Shown here: positions 17,281 through 25,919 of the stretch, piece after piece | Layout of the letters: every line of letters begins with the position of its first letter | How positions within the stretch are numbered: the stretch's first letter is position 1 | Source: Comamonas halotolerans | Lineage (GTDB): Bacteria > Pseudomonadota > Gammaproteobacteria > Burkholderiales > Burkholderiaceae_C | Reading direction: 5' to 3' | Assembly: GCF_030162935.1 (NCBI RefSeq) | Contig: NZ_JASAUZ010000011.1 | Span: forward strand, 1-51,965 | DNA length: 51,965 nucleotides | The notes under the pieces: generated by a model | Databases searched by the model: none | Told to the model about the DNA's origin: nothing | Seen by the model: the letters and a program-made list of their open reading frames with translations, nothing else | Position numbers and translations under genes: made by a program

Positions 17281-17522
17281 ACCCCCCCCTCCCCGTTTCA
17301 TTTTGATATAGAAAGTCACAATTCGAATGCATGCTAGCAGCAAGGGTATAACTCGACCAAGTGCCCTTCTACCTCTTCTCACGCATCATCAGCAGCAATT
17401 GCACCAGCTTTGATCCTGGTCATCCTCCATACTTGCGTGGTGGGTTTTGCACGACACACTTTTGCAAACATCTGCCCTCAAGCCGTTTCCTATAATGCCT
17501 TTCCTCATTTGTGTGGAGCGAC
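17281..17522. promoter_or_regulatory. Divergent promoter region between pilM and mrcA
   Basis: The 242-bp gap between the divergent pilM and mrcA starts. It contains a perfect TATAAT (17491-17496) 27 bp before the mrcA ATG, but I see no good -35 at the usual distance. On the minus strand the pilM Shine-Dalgarno is a G4-A-G8 run (17282-17294) ending next to the GTG start. Confidence 0.55.
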
Positions 17523-19913
17523 ATGCCTACCTCTCCCGAATCCAGCGAAAAGCCTTCCTCTAGACAGAAAAGCATCCCTCAACCTCGCAAGCATTGGTTT
17601 TTGCGCGCGTTTTTGTGGCTGATCGGCTTGGCTGTCGCAGGAACACTCGCAGTTGTACTGGTCGTTGCTGTGGCTCTGTCCATGGCCTACCCCAACTTGC
17701 CAGATGTATCCGAGCTGGCCGACTACCGACCCAAGCTCCCTTTGCGCGTTTATTCCTCAGAAGGCGCTTTGATTGGCGAGTTTGGGGAAGAACGACGCAC
17801 GCTCACGCCCATTGAGGAAATTCCCAAAGTGATGGTTGATGCTGTGCTCGCGATTGAAGACACGCGCTTCTTCGAGCACGGAGGCGTCGACTACAAGGGT
17901 ATGCTCCGTGCTGCCTTGGCCAATCTGGGCAAGGTGAAAAGCCAGGGTGCTTCGACCATCACCATGCAGGTCGCACGCAACGTTTATCTCTCTTCAGAGA
18001 AGACCTATACGCGCAAAATTTATGAAGTGCTGCTCACCTTCAAGTTAGAGCACCTTTTGAGCAAGGAGAAGATTCTGGAAATTTATATGAACCAGATCTT
18101 CTTGGGCCACCGTGCCTACGGTTTCGCCGCGGCTAGCGAGGTCTACTTTGGCAAGTCGCTCAAAGATGTCACTGTGGCTGAAGCAGCCATGTTGGCTGGG
18201 CTGCCCAAAGCACCTTCGGCCTACAACCCCATCAGCAACCCGAAGCGTGCACGAATCCGCCAGCTCTACATCATTGAGCGGATGGAGGAAAACGGGTTCA
18301 TCACAGCCGAACAAGCACGCATGGCACGCGATGAACCATTGCAACTACGTAATGCCAGTCGCAACAGCACAAGCGTTAATGCGGACTATGTTGCCGAAAT
18401 GGCTCGCCAACTGGTATACGCTCAATATGGTGATGAAGCGTATACACGTGGTTTAAACGTCTACACCACGCTGAATGCGGGCGAGCAAGAAGTTGCCTAT
18501 TCAGCCTTGCGCAAGGGAATCATGGACTATGAACGCCGCCAGCGCTATCGTGGCCCTGAAAAGTTCATCGCACTCCCTAGCGACAAAGTGGCGCTTGAGG
18601 ATGTAATCGATGACACTTTGGCCCAGCACCCTGACAATGGCGATGTGCTGGCGGCAGTGGTTCTAGAAGCCTCTAGAAAGTCTTTGACCGTACAACGCCC
18701 GGATGGCCAAACATTGATCATCACAGGAGATGGTCTCAAACCCGTGGAATCTGGTCTCAGCGATAAAGCTTCTCCCAATATCAAGATTCGCCCTGGCGCT
18801 GTGATTCGGGTGATTGAGACTTCGCAGGGCAAATGGTCTGCCACACAGTTGCCGGAAGTTGAAGGCGCCTTTGTTGCTGTTGATCCCCGTACAGGTGCAA
18901 TCCGGGCCTTAGTAGGCGGCTTTGACTTCCAGAAGAACAAGTTCAACCACGTCACTCAAGCTTGGCGCCAACCTGGCTCTGCCTTCAAGCCATTTATCTT
19001 TTCCGCTGCTCTGGAGAAGGGGTTGAGTCCTGCCAGCATGATCAATGATGCGCCGTTGTTCTACGGTTCCAGTGTGACTGGTGGGCAACCCTGGGAGCCC
19101 AGAAACTACGACCATCGATTTGAAGGTCCAATGACTATGCGTACGGCATTGGCCAAATCCAGAAACATTCCTTCGATTCGCATACTCGACTTCACCACCC
19201 CGAAGTTCACACAGGAATGGATCACTCGCTTTGGATTTGAAGCCAACCGTCATCCTGCCTATCTCACCATGGCACTGGGTGCGGGCTCGGTGACACCCAT
19301 GCAAATGGCCACGGCCTTCTCGGTATTTGCCAATGGCGGTTACCGTGTCAATCCCTGGCTGATCGCAAAGATCACAGACCATAAAGGTCGTGTTCTCTCC
19401 GAGTTCATTCCCAAGCCTCTGGAGCAGCAGCAGCGCGCTATCGATGCTCGCAATGCTTTTGTGATGAATTCCATGCTGCAAACCGTTGCCAAGTCTGGTA
19501 CTGCTGCACGTGCGCAAGCCACGCTGAAGCGCCCTGACATCTATGGAAAAACGGGCACAACGAATGATGCGGTGGACGCTTGGTTTGCAGGCTTTCAGCC
19601 TACGCTGGCAGCTATTACCTGGATAGGCTACGACAACCCACGCAACCTGGGCTCACGAGAAACCGGTGGTGGCCTGAGCCTTCCGATCTGGATCAGCTTT
19701 ATGCAACATGCACTCAAAGGGGTGCCCGTTGCCAGCTACCCCGTACCTGAAGGTGTCACCAATGCAGGAGGTGAATGGTATTTCGATGAGTTCACGGGCT
19801 CAGCCGGCGTGACAGGCCTGGGCATGAGCGCAGGCTATTTCAATTCCGACGAACCTACGGAAGCGCCTCCAGCCGAGGAGCGCAGCCGTATCCTTGATTT
19901 GTTCCGCAACTAA
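17523..19913 (+). CDS. mrcA: Penicillin-binding protein 1A (bifunctional transglycosylase/transpeptidase)
   Basis: This 796-residue class A PBP polymerises and crosslinks peptidoglycan. A membrane anchor lies at about 25-52. The GT51 glycosyltransferase has IEDTRFFEHGGVDYKGMLRA and QGASTITMQVARN. An OB-like insert follows, then the transpeptidase with SxxK (GSAFKPF), SxN (KSRN) and KTGTT (YGKTGTTNDAVDAWF). I chose the ATG at 17523, which has GGAG five bases upstream; a GTG at 17511 contains that Shine-Dalgarno. It is divergent from pilM, a conserved arrangement in Proteobacteria. Confidence 0.95.
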   Translation: MPTSPESSEKPSSRQKSIPQPRKHWFLRAFLWLIGLAVAGTLAVVLVVAVALSMAYPNLPDVSELADYRPKLPLRVYSSEGALIGEFGEERRTLTPIEEIPKVMVDAVLAIEDTRFFEHGGVDYKGMLRAALANLGKVKSQGASTITMQVARNVYLSSEKTYTRKIYEVLLTFKLEHLLSKEKILEIYMNQIFLGHRAYGFAAASEVYFGKSLKDVTVAEAAMLAGLPKAPSAYNPISNPKRARIRQLYIIERMEENGFITAEQARMARDEPLQLRNASRNSTSVNADYVAEMARQLVYAQYGDEAYTRGLNVYTTLNAGEQEVAYSALRKGIMDYERRQRYRGPEKFIALPSDKVALEDVIDDTLAQHPDNGDVLAAVVLEASRKSLTVQRPDGQTLIITGDGLKPVESGLSDKASPNIKIRPGAVIRVIETSQGKWSATQLPEVEGAFVAVDPRTGAIRALVGGFDFQKNKFNHVTQAWRQPGSAFKPFIFSAALEKGLSPASMINDAPLFYGSSVTGGQPWEPRNYDHRFEGPMTMRTALAKSRNIPSIRILDFTTPKFTQEWITRFGFEANRHPAYLTMALGAGSVTPMQMATAFSVFANGGYRVNPWLIAKITDHKGRVLSEFIPKPLEQQQRAIDARNAFVMNSMLQTVAKSGTAARAQATLKRPDIYGKTGTTNDAVDAWFAGFQPTLAAITWIGYDNPRNLGSRETGGGLSLPIWISFMQHALKGVPVASYPVPEGVTNAGGEWYFDEFTGSAGVTGLGMSAGYFNSDEPTEAPPAEERSRILDLFRN

Positions 19914-19923
19914 AGCGGTCACA

Positions 19924-19953
19924 AAAAAGCCCAGTATTGACACTGGGCTTTTT
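19924..19953. terminator. Bidirectional terminator between mrcA and cyaY
   Basis: A perfect 12-bp stem (AAAAAGCCCAGT/ACTGGGCTTTTT) with a 6-nt loop has A/T runs on both sides. It sits between the converging mrcA and cyaY genes. Confidence 0.9.
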
Positions 19954-19975
19954 AATTTGAGAACGTCACGCTGGC

Positions 19976-20314
19976 TCAGGCCACATCGGAAGAGAACGTC
20001 AATGACAACCCTGATTGCTCACTGGCAAAGCGGCTTAAATTGGCAAAGAACTCTCCGCTGCCCTTGGTGTCTTTCCACTGTTGACCGTCAAATTTATAGT
20101 GGAATCCACCAGCCTTGGCCGCCAGCCAAATTTCATGCAGCGGCTTTTGCTGGTTGATCACAATCTGTGAACGGTTCGCAAACACCAAAGTCACCATGCC
20201 ACCAACGCGTTGTGCATCGATATCAGCATCCACATCATCGTTGAGGCGGTCGCACGACTGCTCAACTGCCATCAGCAGTTGCTCTGCTTTATCCAAATAT
20301 TCAAGGTCGGTCAT
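19976..20314 (-). CDS. cyaY: Iron donor protein CyaY (frataxin)
   Basis: This 112-residue bacterial frataxin is an iron-binding modulator of Fe-S cluster assembly. It has an acidic N-terminal helix ([10 protein letters not shown]), the central strand [30 protein letters not shown] and a W-D-T segment, all frataxin hallmarks. The ATG at 20314 gives the normal length ([14 protein letters not shown]); an upstream in-frame start would extend it by ten residues across the region shared with lptM. It is divergent from lptM with 12 bp between starts, so the promoters overlap. Confidence 0.93.
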   Translation of the reverse strand: MTDLEYLDKAEQLLMAVEQSCDRLNDDVDADIDAQRVGGMVTLVFANRSQIVINQQKPLHEIWLAAKAGGFHYKFDGQQWKDTKGSGEFFANLSRFASEQSGLSLTFSSDVA

Positions 20315-20326
20315 TACAATCCACTC

Positions 20327-20515
20327 ATGTTGAATGCAAACCAAATTCTAGTCCGGTGCATTGCCCTTGCCGTTTGTACGGTGGCCCTTGGTGCCTGCGG
20401 CCAACGTGGTGACCTCTATCTGCCCACCGGACCGCAGGCCCAAGACCGCGCGTCTTTGCCTGACACAGTACTTCCCATACGATCTGGCCCCGCACAGCCA
20501 GCCACCCAGCAATAA
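20327..20515 (+). CDS. lptM: LPS-assembly lipoprotein LptM (YifL-like)
   Basis: This is a 62-residue lipoprotein. It has a short signal peptide ending in the lipobox LGAC, directly followed by the family motif GQRGDLYLP, then a Pro/Gln-rich tail. LptM binds and assists oxidation of the LptD translocon in E. coli. The usual downstream neighbour lysA is not found here; 109 bp without a recognisable gene follow. Confidence 0.88.
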   Translation: MLNANQILVRCIALAVCTVALGACGQRGDLYLPTGPQAQDRASLPDTVLPIRSGPAQPATQQ

Positions 20516-20624
20516 GAACATGCGCACCCTGACTGAGGGAGGGGACGTATTGCTTGTGCTGTATCAACTGCCATGGCGTCGAGCTCACCTACAGTGAGGA
20601 TTTTCATCTACGACACCTGACTCC

Positions 20625-21437
20625 ATGGCCATAGAACTCTATCGCGACAAAAATCATGCTTGCTTGATGTTCACGGACTTGATGGAGGAAGATGGCCAAG
20701 CCGTGCAATGCAACCAGTTCCTGATTGTCGACAGCGGCACCGGGGCCATCATCGACCCAGGCGGAAATCTGGCTTTCAACGAGCTGTTCATGGGAATGAC
20801 GAGGCACTTTCCTCCCCAGAAGCTCTCCTATGTAATTGCCTCGCACGCTGACCCTGACATCATTGCCTCTCTGGATCGCTGGATGACCAGCACCAAGGCT
20901 TCGCTGGTGATTTCTCGAATATGGGAACGTTTTGCACCGCATTTCACCAAGGTCGGAAAAACCGAAAATCGGGTCATTGGTGTTCCAGATTCAGGGGCTC
21001 GACTGCCACTCGGATCCAGTGAGCTTGTCTTGCTGCCCGCGCACTTCATGCATTCCGAGGGCAACTTTCACTTCTATGACCCCATCAGCCGCATTCTGTT
21101 TACGGGAGACTTGGCCGTCTCCATGACCTCCGGTGCAGAAGCACGCAAACCTGTGGTGAATATTCAGGCACATATTCCCCGTATGGAAGCCTTTCACCGC
21201 AGATACATGGTCTCCAACAAGATTTTGCGATTGTGGACAAGCATGGCACGGCAACTCGATGTGCAAATGCTCGTACCCCAGCATGGTGCTCCAATCATGG
21301 GCAAACAGGCAGTGGAAGATTTTTACTGCTGGATAGAAAACTTGGAGTGCGGCATTGATGTCTTCCAGCAAAGCCATTACCAAGTCCCCACAGCGCTGAT
21401 TGACCCAGCTACGCGCCAAATCCGCGCCACGACATGA
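20625..21437 (+). CDS. MBL-fold di-iron protein, ODP (oxygen-binding) type
   Basis: This is a 270-residue protein of the metallo-beta-lactamase fold related to the di-iron half of flavodiiron proteins, without a flavodoxin domain. Metal-ligand candidates are all visible: His74-x-Asp76-x-Asp78 (SHADPDI), His143 (FMHSEGN), Asp162 (LFTGD) and His220 (VPQHGAP). The Asp76 in place of the usual Glu and the overall layout match ODP proteins, which bind O2 and serve as sensors or signalling components in other bacteria. Here no chemotaxis or cyclase gene is adjacent, so the role is open: O2/NO sensing or reduction. The ATG lies in a 109-bp gap after lptM. Confidence 0.8.
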   Translation: MAIELYRDKNHACLMFTDLMEEDGQAVQCNQFLIVDSGTGAIIDPGGNLAFNELFMGMTRHFPPQKLSYVIASHADPDIIASLDRWMTSTKASLVISRIWERFAPHFTKVGKTENRVIGVPDSGARLPLGSSELVLLPAHFMHSEGNFHFYDPISRILFTGDLAVSMTSGAEARKPVVNIQAHIPRMEAFHRRYMVSNKILRLWTSMARQLDVQMLVPQHGAPIMGKQAVEDFYCWIENLECGIDVFQQSHYQVPTALIDPATRQIRATT

Positions 21438-21571
21438 CCTGCCAGTGAACCGCTAGCATCACTATGCCAAACGAATGTTGGCGGCTGAGACAAGACATGA
21501 ATTTGTCGAGGATACGAAGAAACGACACGGTGAAGCAACGGCGTTGTACCAGGGGTGTTGTGTCAGCGTGT

Positions 21572-22198
21572 CTAAACCATCTTGGTGTGGCGCAGCCAAA
21601 ACCATATGCGCCATGCTTGCATTAGCAGCAGCACGGCTGCATAGATCCACACCTCTTGGACATCATTCTTTGCCACGCGCATCCAGTAGAAATGCAGCAT
21701 TGCCAACCAAGCTGCCAGATGCAGAAGGTGGTGCAAGCGTTTCCAGCGCTGACGCCCAAGCATTTCAATGACTCGGCTGGATGAAGAGGCCGCCATCGCC
21801 AACAAAATGCCAAGCGCAGCAACGCCCACCGCTATGAACGGACGCTGTCCCATGTCGTGCACCACAGCAGACCAGCTCCACCCAATCTCCAGCCATGCAT
21901 AAATCAGCGCATGCAGCATGGCGTAAAAGCAGGCAAACAGCCCCACAGTGCGGCGCATCGGTCCAAGGCAAATCCTCCCACTGATCTGCTGTAACGGTGC
22001 CATCGCCAACACCGCGAACACAGCTCTCAAAGCCCAGTCTCCTGTGCCGCGTAGCAGTGCCTCTCCAGGATTAACGCCCAGTCCGTGCGCGCCCAGTGGT
22101 ATTGCCAACAATAGCAGCGGCGACAGGCAGAACGTGAGCACCAGCAGCTTGAACACCCTGTGCTGTGCCCCTTGTTTGCCTGCTGGTTGATACGCCAT
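21572..22198 (-). CDS. msrQ: Heme-binding membrane subunit MsrQ of the periplasmic methionine sulfoxide reductase
   Basis: This 208-residue protein of the ferric-reductase-like fold passes electrons from the quinol pool to MsrP. About five to six membrane segments are visible, with His pairs typical of b-heme ligands (YAMLHALIYAWL, LHHLLHLAAWLAMLHF). The ATG overlaps the msrP stop (TGATG), so the two are translationally coupled. Together the pair repairs oxidised methionines in periplasmic proteins. Confidence 0.92.
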   Translation of the reverse strand: MAYQPAGKQGAQHRVFKLLVLTFCLSPLLLLAIPLGAHGLGVNPGEALLRGTGDWALRAVFAVLAMAPLQQISGRICLGPMRRTVGLFACFYAMLHALIYAWLEIGWSWSAVVHDMGQRPFIAVGVAALGILLAMAASSSSRVIEMLGRQRWKRLHHLLHLAAWLAMLHFYWMRVAKNDVQEVWIYAAVLLLMQAWRIWFWLRHTKMV

Positions 22199-23166
22199 CA
22201 AAAATTACGTTGCAAGTCCATGCCTTGGTACAAGTGCGCAACCTGCTCTGCATAGCCATTGAACAAAACAGTTCGGCGTTTTGGCGCAAAGGCGCTGCTG
22301 CCATCCAAACGCCGCTCTGTTGCCTGGCTCCAGCGGCGGTGAGGCACATCTGGATTCACATTGGCATAAAAACCATATTCATGGGGAGCTGATTCCATCC
22401 AGGCGCTAATGGGCTGCTGCTCCACAAAGCGAAGCTTCACAATGCTTTTGGCACTCTTGAACCCGTACTTCCATGGCACAACCAAACGCAGTGGTGCCCC
22501 GCTTTGCTTGGGAAGCACTCGTCCATACATGCCAAAGCATAACAAGCACAATGGGTGCACAGCCTCATCCAAACGCAATCCTTCCCGGTAAGGCCACTGC
22601 AGCACACGCGACTTCAGTCCGCGCATATGCTGCGAATCCGCCAGTGTTTCAAATTCAACAAACTTGGCTGAACCCATAGGCTCCACACGGCGAATCAATT
22701 CAGACAGCGAGTAGCCAATCCACGGTATCACCATGCTCCAGCCCTCCACACAGCGCAATCTGTACACCCGCTCCTGCATGGGGCTGAGTTTGAGCAATTC
22801 CTCCAAATCCCAGCGTCCTGGCTTGTGTACCAAGCCTTCGACTTCCACCACCCAAGGATCAATCGGCATCTGCTGCGCATAGCGCTGAGGATCAGCTTTA
22901 CCTACGCCGAACTCGTAGAAATTGTTATAGCCGCTGGCATGCTCAAATGGTGTTTGCTGCTCTTGTGTGTACGCGCCCGCCAGCCTGGATGCCACGGATG
23001 GTAGAGCTGCCAGCATGCTTGCTGAGGCAGTATCACTGCACCAAGCACTTCGCTGCGCCCAAGCAGCCAGCCCTACGCCAGCCACTCCGCTGGTCATCCA
23101 TTTCAAAGCGCGTCGGCGTTGTTCATAGATTGTTTCAGGGGTGATTTCACTGCCGGGTATCTTCAT
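22198..23166 (-). CDS. msrP: Periplasmic protein-methionine-sulfoxide reductase catalytic subunit MsrP
   Basis: This 322-residue molybdopterin enzyme of the sulfite-oxidase fold reduces methionine sulfoxide in periplasmic proteins. The N-terminus carries a twin-arginine signal (QRRRALKW). The molybdenum-binding Cys lies in RLRCVEGWSMVIPW, and VVPWKYGFKSAKSIV near the end is the family signature. I start at the ATG at 23166, which gives the usual MKxPxSEITPE start; an ATG ten codons upstream is also possible. It is cotranscribed with msrQ. Confidence 0.92.
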   Translation of the reverse strand: MKIPGSEITPETIYEQRRRALKWMTSGVAGVGLAAWAQRSAWCSDTASASMLAALPSVASRLAGAYTQEQQTPFEHASGYNNFYEFGVGKADPQRYAQQMPIDPWVVEVEGLVHKPGRWDLEELLKLSPMQERVYRLRCVEGWSMVIPWIGYSLSELIRRVEPMGSAKFVEFETLADSQHMRGLKSRVLQWPYREGLRLDEAVHPLCLLCFGMYGRVLPKQSGAPLRLVVPWKYGFKSAKSIVKLRFVEQQPISAWMESAPHEYGFYANVNPDVPHRRWSQATERRLDGSSAFAPKRRTVLFNGYAEQVAHLYQGMDLQRNF

Positions 23167-23251
23167 CACGACCATTGCTCCATGAGTTTGTGCCATTGTC
23201 TAGCGAAGCAGTCAACGAGTTGCAGCTTCTTGAAACTGGCAACAAACGATA

Positions 23252-23785
23252 ATGCCTCGCATGGCATTGTTGGCAGAAGGCATTCTCAAGCTGCACTGGG
23301 ACCAGACCGTACCCGTCAATGTGGCACATATCGTCAAAGAAATGGGCGTGCACTTGCAATTGCAAACAGCCCTTTCTTGCAGCGCCAAACTTTCCATTAC
23401 CGCCGACAATCAAGCCTGCATCACGCTCCAGCAACAGCTACCGTATGCGCATCAGCGCTATATCGTCGCACATGCCTTGGCACATGTGGCCCTGCACCAT
23501 CTGCGCCCTGGCATGTCCAGGCAGCTGCATATAGGCGAAGATTTTCGACTTGACTTTAGCCAGCGTCACATGGTCGAGGCCAATGACTTCGCTTTACGCC
23601 TGCTCATCCCGGAAGCCGCTTTGCGCTACGCTGTGCAAACCATGCAAGCGCGTAGTTTGGATGAGCTGGCACATGTGTTTGCAGTGCCATCACTGTTTGT
23701 CAGGCAGCGCATGGCGGAACTGGGTTGCGTATTACCGAAAGCCGTGCCGCGCCATCTTCACGGCTTCACGATTGACCAGGGCTGA
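23252..23785 (+). CDS. IrrE/ImmA-like protein with a degenerate metalloprotease motif
   Basis: This is a 177-residue protein resembling the ImmA/IrrE (COG2856-type) metallopeptidases: an N-terminal helical part, RYIVAHALAHVALHH at the active-site helix, VEANDFALRLLIPE (the downstream E-A/N-xFA-LLxP element), then a short C-terminal domain with a winged-helix look. The family HExxH zinc motif is HALAH here (74-78), with catalytic Glu75 replaced by Ala, so peptidase activity is unlikely; metal binding may persist. No phage or toxin-antitoxin gene is near. It may be a regulator or sensor that kept the fold (inference). It has no strong ribosome-binding site and stands alone between msrP and a hydrolase remnant. 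Confidence 0.65.
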   Translation: MPRMALLAEGILKLHWDQTVPVNVAHIVKEMGVHLQLQTALSCSAKLSITADNQACITLQQQLPYAHQRYIVAHALAHVALHHLRPGMSRQLHIGEDFRLDFSQRHMVEANDFALRLLIPEAALRYAVQTMQARSLDELAHVFAVPSLFVRQRMAELGCVLPKAVPRHLHGFTIDQG

Positions 23786-23789
23786 TCAG

Positions 23790-24000
23790 CTACGACGCTC
23801 CATGCAGGAATGCTTGCATGGCCTGATTGAATGACCGTGAATGCACCAAATTCGCTGCATGACCTGTACCGTCAGCTTCCGCCCATTGCGACCAGGACAG
23901 ATGAGGAGCGATAGCTTAGGCACACGCTGGTGTGCATTGACAATACCAATCCTTGGAAAAAGCACCACCACATGTCAGCAGGAAAAACCGTTGCCGCTGT
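23790..24000 (-). pseudogene. Decayed C-terminal fragment of an alpha/beta hydrolase
   Basis: In one minus-strand frame the segment reads QRQRFFLLTCGGAF, then KDWYCQCTPACA, an in-frame TAA (23918-23916), AIAPHLSWSQWAEADGTGH, and AANLVHSRSFNQAMQAFL, ending at TAG 23790. This matches the last third of an alpha/beta hydrolase: the strand leading to the acid residue, the catalytic His in GTGHAANL, and the C-terminal helix. There is no start, the N-terminal two-thirds are missing, and a stop interrupts the frame just after the acyl-CoA dehydrogenase gene. Most likely it is a remnant. Confidence 0.6.
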
Positions 24001-24011
24001 CACATGGGAAT

Positions 24012-25142
24012 CTACGCCAGGGCGCGCTGAATCAGAATTTTCTGCACGTCGCTGGTGCCTTCATAAATTTGGCACACGCGCACATCGCGGTAAATACGCT
24101 CAACAGGAAAGTCACTGACCACGCCGTAGCCACCCAGGGTCTGGATCGCCGCGCTGCATACACGCTCCGCCATTTCGCTGGCGAACAACTTGGCCATGGC
24201 TGCCTCTTTGAGGCAAGGCAGCCCCGCATCGCGCAGGCTTGCTGCATGCCAGACCAACTGCCGTGCAGCTTCTATTTGCGTCGCGCAATCTGCCAGCCTG
24301 AAACCTACGGCCTGATGATTGAAAATGGCCTGCCCAAAGCTCTCGCGTTCCTTGCTGTATTGCAGTGCGCACTCAAAAGCCGCACGCGCCATGCCAACGC
24401 TTTGCGCAGCAATGCCTATGCGCCCACCTTCCAGTGCACTCAAGGCAATTTTGTAACCCTCGCCTTCCGCACCAATCAGGTACGCAGCGGGAATTCGACA
24501 GTTGTCAAAATTGATCTGAGCGGTATCGCTGCTGTGCTGTCCCAATTTATCTTCCAGGCGCGCCACCACATAGCCAGCGTTGGAGGTGGGAACCAGAAAA
24601 GCACTCATGCCACGCTTGCCTGCCACTTTGTCCGTCACGGCAATCACAATCGCTACATCGGCATTTTTGCCGCTTGTGATGAACTGCTTGACGCCGTTGA
24701 TGACATAGTCCTCACCGTCCTTGACTGCCGTGGTGCGCAGTGCCGATGCATCCGAGCCCACATGAGGCTCTGTCAGGCAAAAAGCGCCCAGCATCTCGCC
24801 CTTGGCCAAGGGCGTGAGCCACTGCTGCTTTTGCACCTCACTGCCATAGCGCATAAGGATGGCATTCACTGGGCAGTTGGTCACGCTGATGACCGTGCTG
24901 GTGCCGCCGTCTCCTGCTGCAATTTCCTCCAGCACCAGCGCCAGACTCACATAATCCATCCCCGCGCCGCCATAGGACTCGGGCACGCAAATGCCATAAC
25001 AGCCCAGCGCTGCCAAGCCTTGGTGCACATCTTTGGGGAAGTGATGCTCTTTGTCCCAGCGTGCTGCGTGGGGAGTGATTTGCGTCTGCACAAAATCACG
25101 CAGTGCATCTCTAATCATGGTTTGCTCATCGTTTAGCAACAT
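24012..25142 (-). CDS. Acyl-CoA dehydrogenase, short/branched-chain type
   Basis: This 376-residue FAD enzyme introduces a trans-2,3 double bond into acyl-CoA. Domains are the N-terminal helical part, the middle beta domain with the FAD-binding LTEPHVGSDASAL and FITSGK, and the C-terminal helical domain with IYEGTSDVQKI, whose Glu is the catalytic base in the short/medium-chain group. GGAG lies six bases before the ATG. It is followed by a hydrolase remnant and preceded by an SDR gene, within an acyl-CoA and beta-oxidation-like block. Substrate chain length cannot be read from the sequence. Confidence 0.93.
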   Translation of the reverse strand: MLLNDEQTMIRDALRDFVQTQITPHAARWDKEHHFPKDVHQGLAALGCYGICVPESYGGAGMDYVSLALVLEEIAAGDGGTSTVISVTNCPVNAILMRYGSEVQKQQWLTPLAKGEMLGAFCLTEPHVGSDASALRTTAVKDGEDYVINGVKQFITSGKNADVAIVIAVTDKVAGKRGMSAFLVPTSNAGYVVARLEDKLGQHSSDTAQINFDNCRIPAAYLIGAEGEGYKIALSALEGGRIGIAAQSVGMARAAFECALQYSKERESFGQAIFNHQAVGFRLADCATQIEAARQLVWHAASLRDAGLPCLKEAAMAKLFASEMAERVCSAAIQTLGGYGVVSDFPVERIYRDVRVCQIYEGTSDVQKILIQRALA

Positions 25143-25194
25143 GTCTGTCTCCTACCTTTAGTGTTTTTCCCATATGCCTTGAGCACAGTATTCA

Positions 25195-25860
25195 TTACCA
25201 GTTGCTCCAACGCTGCCCGTCATAGCGCAGCAAGCCACTGGTGTCGGCTTCACGGCATTGCGCCACAGCCTGCAACATACCCTGCACGCAGGTAGACACC
25301 GAAATCAAAGCGCCATCGCCCCCCATATCGGTTCGCACCCAACCGGGATCCATGGCAATTACCGGCACATTTGGCCATTCATCCTGCGCGCATGCCACCA
25401 CCATATTCAACGCAGCCTTGCTCGTTCGATACAGCCATGCATTGCTTTGCGCCTGCGTCAGACGAGACATTTCGCTGCTGATGCAGACCATGGTGCCGCG
25501 TGCAGCTTGAACGGACGGCATGATTTGTGGCAGCACCTGCATCGCTCCCAGCACATTGGTGTGCATGACGCGATCAAAATCCTGCTGCGTCGGAGGTGTG
25601 TGAGCGCAGCCACCATCCCAGGCTCCTGCCACATACCAAGCCTGATCCAGCTCAACCCCATCCAGCTGCCACGCCAAGCCGCTAACGCTGGCAGGCTGCG
25701 CCACATCCACCACCAGAGCCTGCGCACCTTCGTCACGCAATGCCGCCACATCTTCGCGCTGGCGCACCGTAGCCATCACTTGATCGCCACGCGCCACACA
25801 CGCTCGCACCAAACCACGACCAATTCCTCGCGAAGCCCCGATTACCAACACCACCGCCAT
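25195..25860 (-). CDS. SDR-family NAD(P)-dependent oxidoreductase
   Basis: This is a 221-residue classical short-chain dehydrogenase. The cofactor motif is GASRGIG near the N-terminus (Gly-x3-Gly-x-Gly). The catalytic Ser lies in CISSEMS and the Tyr-x3-Lys motif is YRTSK. The final segment DPGWVRTDMGG matches the family. AGGAG precedes the ATG by six bases. The preference for NADH or NADPH, and the substrate, are not clear. It lies 52 bp upstream of the acyl-CoA dehydrogenase gene on the same strand. Confidence 0.9.
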   Translation of the reverse strand: MAVVLVIGASRGIGRGLVRACVARGDQVMATVRQREDVAALRDEGAQALVVDVAQPASVSGLAWQLDGVELDQAWYVAGAWDGGCAHTPPTQQDFDRVMHTNVLGAMQVLPQIMPSVQAARGTMVCISSEMSRLTQAQSNAWLYRTSKAALNMVVACAQDEWPNVPVIAMDPGWVRTDMGGDGALISVSTCVQGMLQAVAQCREADTSGLLRYDGQRWSNW

Positions 25861-25919
25861 GCTGTTCTCCTCGACTTCCTGATTCCGCCGCAGCAGGCGT
25901 GAAGCCTGCGCTTGCAGTA

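Noticed and set aside
20516..20624. Remnant of lysA after lptM
   Set aside because: lysA often follows lptM, but the 109 bp show no similarity to its start in any frame.
23841..25136. Open frame of about 430 codons on the plus strand, antisense to the acyl-CoA dehydrogenase
   Set aside because: The minus-strand enzyme is certain and the antisense product has no protein-like pattern.
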